Of a stretch of 64,000 nt of DNA, positions 35,965-45,056 are shown one piece after another (positions within the stretch are counted from its first letter, which is position 1; each line of letters starts with the position of its first letter). The stretch is taken from positions 2,138,001 to 2,202,000 of the forward strand of contig OY282434.1 of NCBI GenBank assembly GCA_958296095.1, read 5' to 3'. The position numbers and the translations under genes were made by a program. This DNA is from an uncultured Oligoflexales bacterium (GTDB taxonomy: Bacteria > Bdellovibrionota_B > Oligoflexia > Oligoflexales > JAPPIL01). The notes below the pieces were generated by a model. The model was not told where the DNA came from. It did no database searches and saw only the letters and a list, made by a program, of their open reading frames with translations.

Positions 35965-36966
35965 TTACTCATTCTCGGTCCAAACGATTCTGAGGCTGCG
36001 AGCATCGGGCGGGATGGTGTTTGTTTTGAGGGTAAGAATGTTGCCGCTAATATTGTAGGCATCAGGCTGCAGTGCCGCCTCTCCTTTGCCAGTGGTAAAA
36101 AAAACTTTGGCAGATTTTTCGGGATGAGTTTCTTGTAAAACAAATCTATTTTGCAATACGTCATGAATGTGCTGGGAAATTTTGCGCAGGGTGGCGGTGT
36201 AGTCTTTAGCGTGCACAGAGGCGTGATGGTCAAAGATTGGCTTGCCGCGGCTGTCTTTCCAGGTCAGAAAATTTTTGCTGTGAGCGCCGTCATTACTGGT
36301 GTTAATCAGCCCGTAAACTTTAGCGGTAACACCAGGAATTCTTATTTTTTGCAAGTAGGCATGCAATGCAGATACGTGGCACTCACTATCATCGAGTGGC
36401 TCAGTAATGCTCAAGCCGCTGCTATCAACCATCCCACACGGGCCGCGCTCAAAATTATCTTCGTCGGTGATAATCAGCACCGCCACGGCTGAATCGGCAC
36501 GCAGCCACTCTTTGCCACGACAGTCCTTTTCTAAACCGAGCCGCGCGGCACGGCTTGCCTGCTCGAGAATAGTGCCACCCGTGCCCAGCTTGCTGACGGC
36601 GAGGTGGAAAGCCTGTGTATAGTTGGGGGTCGCGGCACTGATAAGTGTTTGGGGACAATCACGAGGATCAGTGGTCGTTATGGCAATTTGCCAATCATTG
36701 TCCTTCACTTCACCGAGCAAGACATCGAGCTTGTCGGCCAAGCCACGGTGCACTTCTGCCATCGAATTGGAGTTGTCGATGACCATCAAGATGTCGAGTG
36801 GACTGCGTGCAGCTGTGCCCAACACGAACAGTTCTTCAGGGCTGGCGGCAGTAACCACGGGCGAGTCGTCGTCGTCGTCGCCGCCGCCAGTGCCGATTGC
36901 CAAAAAACTGATCTTGTTACAGCCCAGCATACTCAATACTAGGCAAAAAGTTAGCACATGCAGCAT
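35965..36966 (-). CDS. von Willebrand type A domain lipoprotein
   Basis: The 333-residue protein has a lipoprotein signal ending SMLGC near residue 16 and a Gly/Asp-rich linker (GTGGGDDDDDS). A vWA domain then begins ILMVIDNSNSM, where DNSNS is the metal (MIDAS) motif. Later vWA parts include GGTILEQASRAARLGLEK and AVLIITDEDNF with an acidic switch. It probably binds a ligand on the cell surface or in the periplasm. Similar vWA lipoproteins are common in predatory and delta-type bacteria. Block R5 follows directly. Confidence 0.82.
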   Translation of the reverse strand: MLHVLTFCLVLSMLGCNKISFLAIGTGGGDDDDDSPVVTAASPEELFVLGTAARSPLDILMVIDNSNSMAEVHRGLADKLDVLLGEVKDNDWQIAITTTDPRDCPQTLISAATPNYTQAFHLAVSKLGTGGTILEQASRAARLGLEKDCRGKEWLRADSAVAVLIITDEDNFERGPCGMVDSSGLSITEPLDDSECHVSALHAYLQKIRIPGVTAKVYGLINTSNDGAHSKNFLTWKDSRGKPIFDHHASVHAKDYTATLRKISQHIHDVLQNRFVLQETHPEKSAKVFFTTGKGEAALQPDAYNISGNILTLKTNTIPPDARSLRIVWTENE

Positions 36967-37647
36967 GACGAACCTCGCTCCATACTCGCGTGCGTTATCG
37001 GCGGCAAACTGTTTTTTCTGAACTGCAATACGCAGACTCAGGTCAAGTTTTTAGAAAATTAATTTTGCATAAATTTAAATTGTAATTTGGTTTGTTTTGA
37101 AAACAAGCCGCGGTAACGGGGTGGAGAAAATTTTTCACAAAAAAATATGCAAAATGGGTTGCACATCATCGCGGCGGCTGGTAGAGTTATGAGTAGAACG
37201 GTTGATAACATCAGAGTAGCTGATAGCTCTTCGGAGCGGATGATTGGGACGCTTTTTTCTGGTGTATTTCGCCTAAGGTTTTTTGCGATTTGACTCGATG
37301 TGTTGTGTGCATCGAGATTTGATTCCCGCTGCGGTGTTTTGCAGTGGGTAGATGCTGCGCTTGTCGAGTAGGCAGGCCAGGCAGGATTAGGGGTTAGAGA
37401 TTATCCGTCTGCTATGTGCAGGCAGGTGCGGCTTTGCCGCTTAAGTGATAGTTAACTTGGTAACAAGGGCTTATTGCCCACTATGATAGCGGCTATGTTG
37501 TTTTTTGCCGCGGCGTTATGCAAGGTTCTGTTCACTAGATCTTCTCTACCGTGGGGTGTGCCCCACCTTCCTTTTGGCGCTTGAGCCACTCCTGCAACGA
37601 AAGCATCACTTGGCATTTTAGGACTTTCTTTGTGAAGGAGACGTATC
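36967..37647. other. 681-bp gap with several hairpins, no gene seen
   Basis: The part near 37030-37150 is AT-rich. Further on are a GCTC-TTCG-GAGC tetraloop hairpin (near 37227-37238), CTCGATG/CATCGAG (37294-37316), CTGCGG...TTTTGCAG, and GCGGCTTTGCCGC (37430-37442). No open frame with a ribosome site fits. The stacked hairpins on the plus strand could belong to a non-coding RNA or a long leader for the gene at 37648. I do not recognise tmRNA, RNase P, SRP or a tRNA. Confidence 0.4.
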
Positions 37648-38157
37648 ATGAACATCAAAAATATTTTTGCAGTTGTATCTATGTTTTTTATCTCTGGCGC
37701 TTTGAGTGCGGCAGTTAATCCCGCCGTGTTGCCTGACAACGAATCTATGACAGGCGAGCTGGTGCAATTTTTGATCGCGGGCAAGCTTTATGATGGCTAT
37801 CTCGCTATCGATGCCAGCGAGAGTTTGCGCCCTAACATTACTGATCGTGTTGAGACTATGCCTGGCGGCGATCAGTATGGTGACCTATTGTATGATGACC
37901 TACTGGACGTTGTGCGTGGCTATCGTGTGCCAGCACATCAGGATGTTGGCCTTGATGTTTACATGCTGGGGGATCGCGACGGGGTCGCGTTTCGCTACGG
38001 CATTATTGAGGAAGTCTATGACAACGGCTACCACAAAATCGGAGTTTACTCCGAATCCTACCACAATGGTAAAACCATTCACTTTTTCAGACCTAATTAC
38101 CTCATCATTCACAAAGCTGTGCTGTTGCAAGATGGCGGCTTTGGCATCCTTAAATAG
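37648..38157 (+). CDS. Exported protein of unknown function
   Basis: The 169-residue product has a clear signal peptide (MNIKNIFAVVSMFFISGALSA) after AAGGAG. The mature part contains repeated aromatic and Asp/Gly motifs (LYDGYLAIDAS, GDQYGDLLYDDLLDVVRGY, HKIGVYSESYHNGKTIHFF) with beta-rich character, perhaps an SH3-like or small barrel domain. No family recognised. It has its own terminator at 38178-38198, so it is probably a single-gene transcript. Confidence 0.72.
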   Translation: MNIKNIFAVVSMFFISGALSAAVNPAVLPDNESMTGELVQFLIAGKLYDGYLAIDASESLRPNITDRVETMPGGDQYGDLLYDDLLDVVRGYRVPAHQDVGLDVYMLGDRDGVAFRYGIIEEVYDNGYHKIGVYSESYHNGKTIHFFRPNYLIIHKAVLLQDGGFGILK

Positions 38158-38177
38158 CCGTAACGCATACTTCATCG

Positions 38178-38198
38178 GGGAGGACTGTGAGTCCTCCC
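38178..38198 (+). terminator. Terminator hairpin after the exported protein
   Basis: GGGAGGACT and AGTCCTCCC form a perfect nine-pair stem with a GTG loop, followed by TCTCTTTATC. It lies 20 bases after the stop at 38157. Confidence 0.8.
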
Positions 38199-38370
38199 TC
38201 TCTTTATCCCGCACTATATCAAGCACTAGCAAACTTGACAGAAACGCCTAGATTAGCTATGCTAGCGAGGCTCTGTGTTGCTTTTAAGCAATGCTCGCTC
38301 TTTTTGTTTTTATATTATTTTATTTTATCCTATGCCAAGTCTCTGTTTTTATTAATCGCTAGGGAATTGC

Positions 38371-38607
38371 ATGGAAACTCAAATTACTACCGAAACACCT
38401 GCCAGGCGCGTCAAGCAGCTGCCACCTTCGGTACTGAAGGACATTGAGCTGAAGAACCACGCGCGGCGCTTAGCCAACCTTGCTCCGATCAAAATCAGAA
38501 TTCGTCGCTGCATCTCCTGCCTGGCGCAATTTGAGTCGGCGGGCAACCGCACCTGCGGCTGTAATACCAGAAGCACAGGCTACATCGCGGGGCGCGAGAT
38601 CATTTAG
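38371..38607 (+). CDS. Small zinc-finger-like protein
   Basis: The 78-residue basic protein starts METQITTETPARRVKQLPP after AGGGA. Its C-terminus, IRRCISCLAQFESAGNRTCG followed by CNTRSTGYIAG, has the CxxC...F-S-x-G-xR-xCxxC pattern of short phage/proteobacterial zinc fingers, here with CGC in place of CxxC. It may bind nucleic acid; that is inferred from basic charge and the finger. Repeat block R6 starts at its stop codon and reads in its sense. Confidence 0.68.
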   Translation: METQITTETPARRVKQLPPSVLKDIELKNHARRLANLAPIKIRIRRCISCLAQFESAGNRTCGCNTRSTGYIAGREII

Positions 38608-39815
38608 CCCGCTGCGCAGCTGGGCACGGCGCAGACCTACCGAGAAACTCCCCACGAATATGTATAAGCACATGCCCTGTGCGAAAAAATAAACTGGTTG
38701 CAGATATTGGCAATATCTGCGGTCGTTTTCGCACGGTCTCCCCGTACCCTTCATGGAGCTCTCGGTGGGCAAGCTTGAGCACGACAGCCGAGAGGTCTGA
38801 GAACGGGCAGGGAGGCTTGGGGGCAAGCCTGAACGCAATACAGGGAGATGCCTGAGTGCAAGCAGCGAGGGAGCGAGAAAGCGGCAAACAGTCTCGTAAG
38901 GCGAGCGATACAAAAAGCAGCGCGTAGCGCACAGCGCAGCGAACGGCCTCGCCTCGCCGTTCATGGAGCTCTCTGTGAGCAAGCCTGAATGCAATAGCAA
39001 GAGGCCTGAGGACAAGCAAAGAGACTTGGGGGCAAGCCTAAACGCAACCGCGAGAGGCCTGATGACGAGGAGCGAGGGAGCGAGAAAGAGGCAAACAGTC
39101 TCGTAAGGCGAGCGATACAAAAAGCAGCGAAGCGAGCGGGACAAAGAGCCTCGTAGCAAGGACACCACTTAGCCCTTACCTCCGTTGTCTTGGCAGGGAG
39201 CAGACCTGCCGAGAAACTCTCCCCTGAGATAGGTGCAAGCACATACTCTTGTCTGAAAGCATAACCTAACGGCAATATGGCAGTATTTGTGGTCGAGTTT
39301 TCGCACGGTCTCTCCCTGCCGTTCATGGAGCTCTCGGTAGGCAAGCTTGAACACGACAGCCGAGAGGTTTGGGGGCAAGCAGGGGTCTTCGTGGCAAACC
39401 CAAGCAGAGCCACCACTTAGCCCTTACCTCCGTTGTCTTGGCAGGGAGCAGACCTGCCGAGAAACTCTCCCCTGAGATAGGTGCAAGCACATACTCTTGT
39501 CTGAAAGCATAACCTAACGGCAATATGGCAGTATTTGTGGTCGAGTTTTCGCACGGTCTTGCCGCGCCGTTCATGTGGCTCTCGGTGGGCAAACCCGAAC
39601 GTAACCGCAAGAGGTCTGAGAGCAAGCCTAAACGCAATAACGAGAGGCCTGAGAACATGCAGCGAGCTAGAAAGCGAGCGATACAAACAGCATCGCGTAG
39701 CGATGAGCTAGGAAGCGAGCGATACAAAAAGCAGCGTAGCGAGGGAGCGAGAAAGCGGCAAACAGTCTCGTAAGGCGAGCGTTACAAGGAGCAGCGAAGC
39801 GAGCGCAGCGAGCGT
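38608..39815 (+). repeat. Repeat block R6 with tandem units
   Basis: Three hairpin units lie at 38623-38748, 39192-39320 and 39440-39568, separated by right-arm pieces and GAGCGAGC tail modules. The last two are in a near-identical direct repeat of about 150 bp starting near 39165 and 39412. The unit at 39192 has GGCAGGGAG in both arms. The unit at 38623 has a perfect GCAGATATT/AATATCTGC palindrome in its loop (38700-38720). The block ends 15 bases before the convergent epimerase gene. Confidence 0.84.
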
Positions 39816-39829
39816 AGGTTAGGTAATTT

Positions 39830-40654
39830 TCACTGCTCCGTTAGAGCCAGCAGGTGCTTGACTTTGGGGGCGTTTTCGTCTTCGCAGAGAGGCAACATGG
39901 CGTTACCGAGCATACCACCGATGGGTAGTTTGTTGCGACTGAGCACGGCAGTAGAGATAAGTTTGCACAGCTCGCGCACACTGTAGGTTGTCTGTGTCGG
40001 CGGAGTGATAATCGTGCTCTGTGCCTGCAACGGGCGCTGGCACAGCTCGGCCAACTGTTCGGCAATGCTGTTGACATGCGCCAGGCTCACCTGAGGACGG
40101 AAGTCGGGCAGGAAGCACAAACCGGGAAAACGCATCAAGCGCAAGAATGTCTTCACCAAGCGATCGTGCCGACCTGCACCGCTCCAAGTCAGCGGACACC
40201 TGACGATCAGCTTTTCCTCGATGGCAGAATTGAGAATGTGATGCTCGGCGATGTATTTTTCTTTCAAGAAAGCCGCTCGTGCACTGCGTCTCGTGCCGCG
40301 GGCGCTGAGGAAAATTAACCGTGGCGTGCCCGCTCGCTCCATACCGTGAAGGAGATTACGCAGCGCTCTGATGTTGGGCGTAAACACATTATGCACGGTG
40401 GGCGCGGCACAGACATCTTCCCGCGGCCCGATAAAACTATCGCTCCACGCTAAATGCACTACCGTATTCACCCCGCGCAGGGGTGCGGCGAGCAACTCTG
40501 CCGAGCGTAAATCGGAAAAAAACGGCATCACCCGCTCGTGTGGTTCAGGCAAGCGATGCCGATACATGCAGACTACCGCCTGCTCAATCTGCGTCAGTTT
40601 GCGCACCAGATGATGCCCGATAAACCCCGCACTGCCAGTAATCAACACCGCCAT
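39830..40654 (-). CDS. NAD-dependent epimerase/dehydratase-like SDR protein
   Basis: I start at the ATG of MAVLITGSAGFIGHHLVRKL, giving 274 residues. The Rossmann motif GSAGFIG is intact, and VVHLAWSDSF and a RLIFLSARGT strand follow as in extended SDR sugar epimerases. The usual catalytic YxxxK appears as FLKEK (after ARAA), so the tyrosine is replaced by Phe; the enzyme may be catalytically altered, or act as a binding protein. It could work on a nucleotide sugar. A single gene with a hairpin upstream at 40719. Confidence 0.78.
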   Translation of the reverse strand: MAVLITGSAGFIGHHLVRKLTQIEQAVVCMYRHRLPEPHERVMPFFSDLRSAELLAAPLRGVNTVVHLAWSDSFIGPREDVCAAPTVHNVFTPNIRALRNLLHGMERAGTPRLIFLSARGTRRSARAAFLKEKYIAEHHILNSAIEEKLIVRCPLTWSGAGRHDRLVKTFLRLMRFPGLCFLPDFRPQVSLAHVNSIAEQLAELCQRPLQAQSTIITPPTQTTYSVRELCKLISTAVLSRNKLPIGGMLGNAMLPLCEDENAPKVKHLLALTEQ

Positions 40655-40718
40655 CACTGCCACCTCATAGCCTACCAACCAGTATAGCACATCTTTGCAT
40701 TAGGGGAAGGTGACGGAG

Positions 40719-40752
40719 CTGTGGTTACCCCCGCGTAACCCTTTAGCCACAG
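40719..40752 (-). terminator. Hairpin between the lipoprotein and epimerase genes
   Basis: CTGTGG (40719-40724) pairs with CCACAG (40747-40752), and TTAC with GTAA inside, giving a ten-pair stem with one bulge. It follows the stop of the lipoprotein gene at 40767. No clear U run, so termination is only probable. Confidence 0.5.
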
Positions 40753-40766
40753 GGGGGTGTTAATAC

Positions 40767-41771
40767 TTACAGCTTGTAAGGCAGACGATAGCCAGCTGTC
40801 CATGGAGATAGATGTGGTGCGATAGGATAAAGATGACAGCTCTGCACAAATTCGCCGCTCTCCTGGTCGAGATGCTTGCTACGCAGCACGATCATCGTCA
40901 GCGAAGACACGTGCCAGGGCATGTTGGTGTGGGGCAACGAGATGACTGTGCTGCTAAGCGGCAGCGGAGTCATTTTTATCCTGTTGCAGAGGTCAGTCGC
41001 ACGGGCCGATTTAAGGTTGACCATGCCTCTTACCACCGCGAAATTCAACTCGCGATAGATTTCTCCACCACAGATAAGCTTGCCCTCAATGATACGTGCC
41101 TGGCCCGGATCGGAAGCACAGCTGAACGCAAGCCGCACCTGTCGCGTCAGCAGATAAGGGTTGTTGTGCACCGTCGGTTGGGGTGCGAAAACGGATGCTG
41201 GCAATACCCGCACGTGACTGGAAATCCACGTCGTCAACGCCAAACCTCGCACACCAGAAGTCAACGGCACGCCTTCGCCCGTGTTGACAACCTTGTCACC
41301 ATCTTGAAACTTAATAACCCTGAAAAAGAAGCGGTTGTCATGCCGATCAGCGGACAATGTCTCCGGCAGCTGCTGCTCGATTTGCACTCTAAGTACGTGC
41401 TTGCTGTTGAGCTGGCCGAATAGATCAACGATGCTGTCCTTGCCCCAATCATAATCCGTGTTGTGGTCTTGCACAAAACGTGTGCCATTGAGTGTCAAAG
41501 CCTTGATTGCGATCTGACAGCCAACACCACCTTTGGGCAAACGCAGTTCATTCTGTTTCAGCTGCGTAACGGTAAATTCCTGTGCAGTAAGCGCGGGCTG
41601 TTGGCAACTCAATGCGAACGCAGCCGAGCTGACCTTCATTGCCTCTGCCGTATGGCTGAGATAACCAAAAGTTAAATTGTCAGCTACCGGCGGCTGTTGC
41701 TCAGGTGTTTCAGGCTTTTTTTTGCCACAACTGACCGCCACCATTACCATTAAAATGCACAAGTATTTCAT
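40767..41771 (-). CDS. Lipoprotein of unknown function
   Basis: The 334-residue protein has a lipoprotein signal (MKYLCILMVMVAVSC, then GKKKPETPEQQPP as a linker) and a ribosome site AAGGAG. The mature part is beta-rich with five or six scattered cysteines (AFALSCQQPALTA, GGVGCQIAIKAL, LAFSCASDPG, KLICGGEIY). No family recognised. By sequence style it belongs with the other orphan lipoproteins of the window. Divergent from the M23 peptidase gene. Confidence 0.7.
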   Translation of the reverse strand: MKYLCILMVMVAVSCGKKKPETPEQQPPVADNLTFGYLSHTAEAMKVSSAAFALSCQQPALTAQEFTVTQLKQNELRLPKGGVGCQIAIKALTLNGTRFVQDHNTDYDWGKDSIVDLFGQLNSKHVLRVQIEQQLPETLSADRHDNRFFFRVIKFQDGDKVVNTGEGVPLTSGVRGLALTTWISSHVRVLPASVFAPQPTVHNNPYLLTRQVRLAFSCASDPGQARIIEGKLICGGEIYRELNFAVVRGMVNLKSARATDLCNRIKMTPLPLSSTVISLPHTNMPWHVSSLTMIVLRSKHLDQESGEFVQSCHLYPIAPHLSPWTAGYRLPYKL

Positions 41772-41834
41772 CTATGCTCTCCTTAAAACTTTAAAACTCA
41801 TATTGTTGCATCATTATCTCTTAAAATTATTTGC

Positions 41835-41863
41835 TTGTCAAGATCATTTTTATATTTTATAGT
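41835..41863 (+). promoter_or_regulatory. Sigma-70 type promoter for the M23 peptidase gene
   Basis: TTGTCA at 41835-41840, a 17-base AT-rich spacer and TATAGT at 41858-41863. The start codon at 41961 lies about 90 bases downstream. Only one base of each hexamer departs from consensus. Confidence 0.72.
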
Positions 41864-41960
41864 GGGGCACGAAGAAACAGCATTGATCTTGAGAAGGAGC
41901 GCGAGTAGGCTGCGCGGCTATGTGTGGTGGTCAGGTATAGTCATAGATTGGGGTAACTGC

Positions 41961-42845
41961 ATGTTTTTGTTTACAAAAAAAACCTCTGTGAGGATCTGCC
42001 AGTTCCTGCTCGGCAGCGCGGTCGTCGCCGTGCTGTCGTTGCCACAGGCGCAGGCCTTACACAGCTATCATGGTGTAATTACTTCTAGTTTTCGCGCTTC
42101 AGCACAGCAGGCGGGCGTTGATAACCAGCTCATCGCCGCCTTCACGGATATTTTCTCGCCGCGGCTTGATTTTAAGCGTGAGCTGCGGCGCGGTGATCGC
42201 TGGCGTTTCGTCGTCAAAGACAGGCGAGAGGGGATTGCTGCGGCGGAGTACGTGCCGCGACGCGGGCGGAGATTGCGAGCCGTGCGTTACGAAATCGCGG
42301 GGCGCAGTGCCCTGCATTATTCGCCCGACGACAGTCACAGCTTGCAGCGCGCTTTTTTGCGCACCCCAGTCAAGGGTGGGCGCATAACGTCAACTTTTTC
42401 TCGCCGCGGGCGTTTTCATCCTTTGCTGCGCGTCGTCATCCCCCACTTCGGGGTTGACTACAGTGCTCGTATCGGCACGGAGGTGATGAGTGTTGCCGAT
42501 GGTGTCGTTGTCAGAGCAACCTACAATCGCATCAATGGCTGGTATGTCAAGCTACAGCACTATCCTTTTTATCACACGGCCTATTGCCATCTGCAAAAAA
42601 TTGCCCCGCACCTGAAGAAAGGCAAGGCGGTTAAGCAGGGCGATGTCATCGGCTATGTCGGCGCATCGGGACGCGCCACGGGGCCACACCTACACTTTTC
42701 CTTTTATGAGCGTGGCCGTTATGCCGATCCGCTGCGCAAGCAATTTCCCCCCAAGACCTCAGTGCCGCAACCCTATCGGGCTGATTTTCAGCAGCAGGCA
42801 CGTAATTGGCTGTCGCTCCTGCCTCCCTACCCTCCAGGAGCTTGA
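41961..42845 (+). CDS. M23-family murein endopeptidase
   Basis: I start at the ATG of MFLFTKKTSVRICQFLLGS, where a signal peptide begins; product ~294 residues. The LytM/M23 domain shows VVIPHFGVDYSARIGTEV (first His and Asp zinc ligands), then YHTAYCHLQKI and GRATGPHLHFSFYERG (HxH). All zinc and catalytic residues are present, so it should be active on peptide cross-links of the cell wall. The N-terminal half (HGVITSSFRASAQQAGVDNQ) resembles the OapA/NlpD-type helper domain found in MepM-like enzymes. Confidence 0.92.
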   Translation: MFLFTKKTSVRICQFLLGSAVVAVLSLPQAQALHSYHGVITSSFRASAQQAGVDNQLIAAFTDIFSPRLDFKRELRRGDRWRFVVKDRREGIAAAEYVPRRGRRLRAVRYEIAGRSALHYSPDDSHSLQRAFLRTPVKGGRITSTFSRRGRFHPLLRVVIPHFGVDYSARIGTEVMSVADGVVVRATYNRINGWYVKLQHYPFYHTAYCHLQKIAPHLKKGKAVKQGDVIGYVGASGRATGPHLHFSFYERGRYADPLRKQFPPKTSVPQPYRADFQQQARNWLSLLPPYPPGA

Positions 42846-43855
42846 CTCAACAAGGTCTTGATGCGTGCCAGTGTGCTTTGCAAGCCTTTGCTGCGCGGGG
42901 TGTCAGAGCGTTGTGCTAGCGTCGCCAGACAGTGCCTGAGCTGCTGGTGTTGGCGCACATACATGGCAATCAAGGCGTTGCGCATCAAACCAGCCCGCTT
43001 CGCTCTCGTCAGGGCTGTGCCACCAAAATACTGCTCGTATTGACGCTGTGTCATGCAGGCGATCTTTTCCAGCGGTGGTAGCTTGAGCTCGGCTTCCTCG
43101 GTGTTGCGCTTGCCACGATTGTAGGGGCAGACGATCTGGCATAAGTCACAGCCGTAGTAGTAATTGCCCAAGAACTGCCAATAGCGCGGCGGAATTTCGC
43201 CCCTGTTCTCAATCGTCAGCCACGACAAACATTTGCGAGCATCGAGCTGGTAAGCTGCATCCAGCGCGCCTGTGGGGCAGTGCACCTGACAACGCTGGCA
43301 ACTGCCGCAACCGCCATGTGCCGTACGGCTCGTCGCCGCGGGCGGCTCAACCTCTCGTGCTAGCGTCGGCGCGGGAATGAGAATTGCACCGAGTAGCAGA
43401 TAACTGCCGTGCGCCAAGCTGATAAAGCAGGTGTTCTTGCCCACAAAACCATGCCCGCCACGTTCAGCCAGTTCTCGTTCCAAAACTGGTGCAGTATCAA
43501 CGACAATCCGACATGCCGTAGGTTCTAGTTGCAGGGCGGTGATGACACGACCTGCTCGTTCCCTGATGACCCGGTGGTAATCACGTTGCCGTGCATACTG
43601 TGCTACCCGCGGCTCCGTAGCGCGCAAACGATCACCTCGACCGTAAGGCAAGGCGACGATGATCGCGGTCTGCAAGCCAACACCGAGTCGGCGTGGGTCG
43701 GCACGCAGCGCGGGGTGTTTTTCTAAGTAAGACATGTCCGCGTGGTGTTTTTTGTCCAGCCAACGCTTAAACGCGGCGAAGCGCGCCGAACGCCGCAAGG
43801 ACACGCGACCGAGAAAAATTAACCGTGCCGCCTGCACTGCCATGGCAACAGGCAT
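42827..43855 (-). CDS. queG: Epoxyqueuosine reductase
   Basis: The 342-residue enzyme makes the last step of queuosine synthesis in tRNA, reducing the epoxide with cobalamin and two [4Fe-4S] clusters. Cluster motifs are CGSCQRCQVHCPTGAL and CDLCQIVCPYNR, with C in ARKCLSWLTIENRG between them, all as in QueG. The N-terminal IVALPYGRG and the FVGKNTCFIS strand also fit. Its ATG overlaps the ogt stop as TGATG. It overlaps the convergent M23 gene by 19 bases at the 3' end. Confidence 0.94.
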   Translation of the reverse strand: MPVAMAVQAARLIFLGRVSLRRSARFAAFKRWLDKKHHADMSYLEKHPALRADPRRLGVGLQTAIIVALPYGRGDRLRATEPRVAQYARQRDYHRVIRERAGRVITALQLEPTACRIVVDTAPVLERELAERGGHGFVGKNTCFISLAHGSYLLLGAILIPAPTLAREVEPPAATSRTAHGGCGSCQRCQVHCPTGALDAAYQLDARKCLSWLTIENRGEIPPRYWQFLGNYYYGCDLCQIVCPYNRGKRNTEEAELKLPPLEKIACMTQRQYEQYFGGTALTRAKRAGLMRNALIAMYVRQHQQLRHCLATLAQRSDTPRSKGLQSTLARIKTLLSQAPGG

Positions 43856-44319
43856 CAGCGTTTCTCTAGCAAACTCAGGCGTTCTAAAGCCAGCAGCTGT
43901 CGCTTGCGCAGCTGACCACCACCATAATTGCCGATTGTGCCATCACCTCTAACGATCCTGTGACAGGGAATGATAACTACCACGGGATTGGCCGCAGCAG
44001 CATTGCCGACAGCCCGCACCGCACGCGGGCAGCCGATATCTGCAGCAAGTTCAGCATAGGTGCGCACCTCGCCATAAGGGATGGTGCGCATTGCCTGCCA
44101 CACACGACGTTGAAAAACAGTGCTGCCTTTAGCGGCAATGGGCACAGAGTGGAAGTCTACCTGCTCGCCTCTAAAGTAGCGCGCCAGCAAGGCCATGATT
44201 TTCTTGGCTAGGGGCGTGGCGGAAATGACAGAGGTGGAAGCAAAAGCAAGACGCACAATATGCTCGCCCTCACAGACAAGTTCAAGATGGCGCAGTTCCT
44301 GTGGCAAAGCCCTGCTCAT
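43855..44319 (-). CDS. ogt: Methylated-DNA-protein cysteine methyltransferase
   Basis: I start at the ATG of MSRALPQELRHLEL because it overlaps the alkD-like stop as ATGA; the product is 154 residues. The active-site motif VVIIPCHRIVR, the helix-turn-helix RAVRAVGNAAAANP with the arginine finger, and FQRRVWQAMRTIPYGEV are all in place. It removes alkyl groups from O6-alkylguanine by suicidal transfer to the Cys. It is the middle gene of a coupled alkD-ogt-queG operon. Confidence 0.95.
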   Translation of the reverse strand: MSRALPQELRHLELVCEGEHIVRLAFASTSVISATPLAKKIMALLARYFRGEQVDFHSVPIAAKGSTVFQRRVWQAMRTIPYGEVRTYAELAADIGCPRAVRAVGNAAAANPVVVIIPCHRIVRGDGTIGNYGGGQLRKRQLLALERLSLLEKR

Positions 44320-45056
44320 GCGCCACCACGTGTAGGCAACTGTGCCAAGCACTTTTTCTTTTCGTCACGGTAGTACTTCAGGGCATTGTTGACTACCTCA
44401 CGCGTCAGATAAGCGTTGTTGCTCCGCAAAAAACTGCGCACCAGTGGCAGTTCGGTTTTAGAAAATTCCCGCATTATCCAGCCAACTGCAGTTTTGGCGA
44501 ACCGCTCGGGACGTTTAATCAGCGCGTCACAGGCGGGGATGATGAGGGCGTGATAGGGCACGTGTCCTGTGTGACCCACAAAAGGTACCAGTGCGGCACG
44601 TGCTTGCCACAGGTAGGTAGCGGTGTGCTGTGCCGCGATTTGCTCAGCACAGGGTGTGCCATGGTGGCGCAGCAGTTGTCGCAATACACGCAAGCAAAAC
44701 CAATCACAGATGCTCCAATCATAGATAAGTTTTTTGTGCCACAGCGGAGCAAAACTAGCCAACAGCGTCCGCCATTCTAGCTTGGCACAGAGATGCTTTT
44801 GCAACAGCAACACGCCCGCCAGTTTTTCTTCTGCATACCGCTGGGCGAGAAGATAGAGGGATGTGTCGAGCTGATGTGTAAGCGACTGCGAGGCCAGGTC
44901 TGTTTCCCGATACCAGCGCGTCAGCTCTTGCTCAACTTGCGGCAAGCCGACACCGAGAAAGTGTGTGCCATGCTTGACATAGTTTTCCCACCAAGCCTGC
45001 TTACGTGCGTCGCGGCGCTGGACAAGGCGAGTTTGAAGTAGTTCTGCGTTTTGCAC
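44316..45056 (-). CDS. AlkD-like DNA alkylation repair protein
   Basis: The 246-residue product is a helical HEAT-like repeat protein of the DNA_alkylation family: WHKKLIYDWSICDWFCLRVL, LWQARAALVPFVGHTGH and KTAVGWIMREFSK are typical. AlkD enzymes excise positively charged alkylated bases such as 3- and 7-methylpurines without base flipping. Coupling to ogt gives one unit for two kinds of alkyl damage. No ribosome site of note was needed to pick the start; a longer start was not seen. Confidence 0.88.
   Translation of the reverse strand: MQNAELLQTRLVQRRDARKQAWWENYVKHGTHFLGVGLPQVEQELTRWYRETDLASQSLTHQLDTSLYLLAQRYAEEKLAGVLLLQKHLCAKLEWRTLLASFAPLWHKKLIYDWSICDWFCLRVLRQLLRHHGTPCAEQIAAQHTATYLWQARAALVPFVGHTGHVPYHALIIPACDALIKRPERFAKTAVGWIMREFSKTELPLVRSFLRSNNAYLTREVVNNALKYYRDEKKKCLAQLPTRGGA

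Noticed and set aside
37181..37450. tRNA, tmRNA, SRP or RNase P RNA in the hairpin-rich gap
   Set aside because: No T-loop, CCA end or other conserved core of these RNAs could be matched by eye.
37452..37784. 110-codon minus-strand frame
   Set aside because: Antisense to the well-formed exported-protein gene at 37648, with no ribosome site.
38470..39168. 232-codon open frame on the minus strand across block R6
   Set aside because: It is made wholly of repeat arms and tail modules, has no ribosome site, and equal frames exist on the other strand and in other blocks. Such frames come from the G/C-rich period of the repeats.
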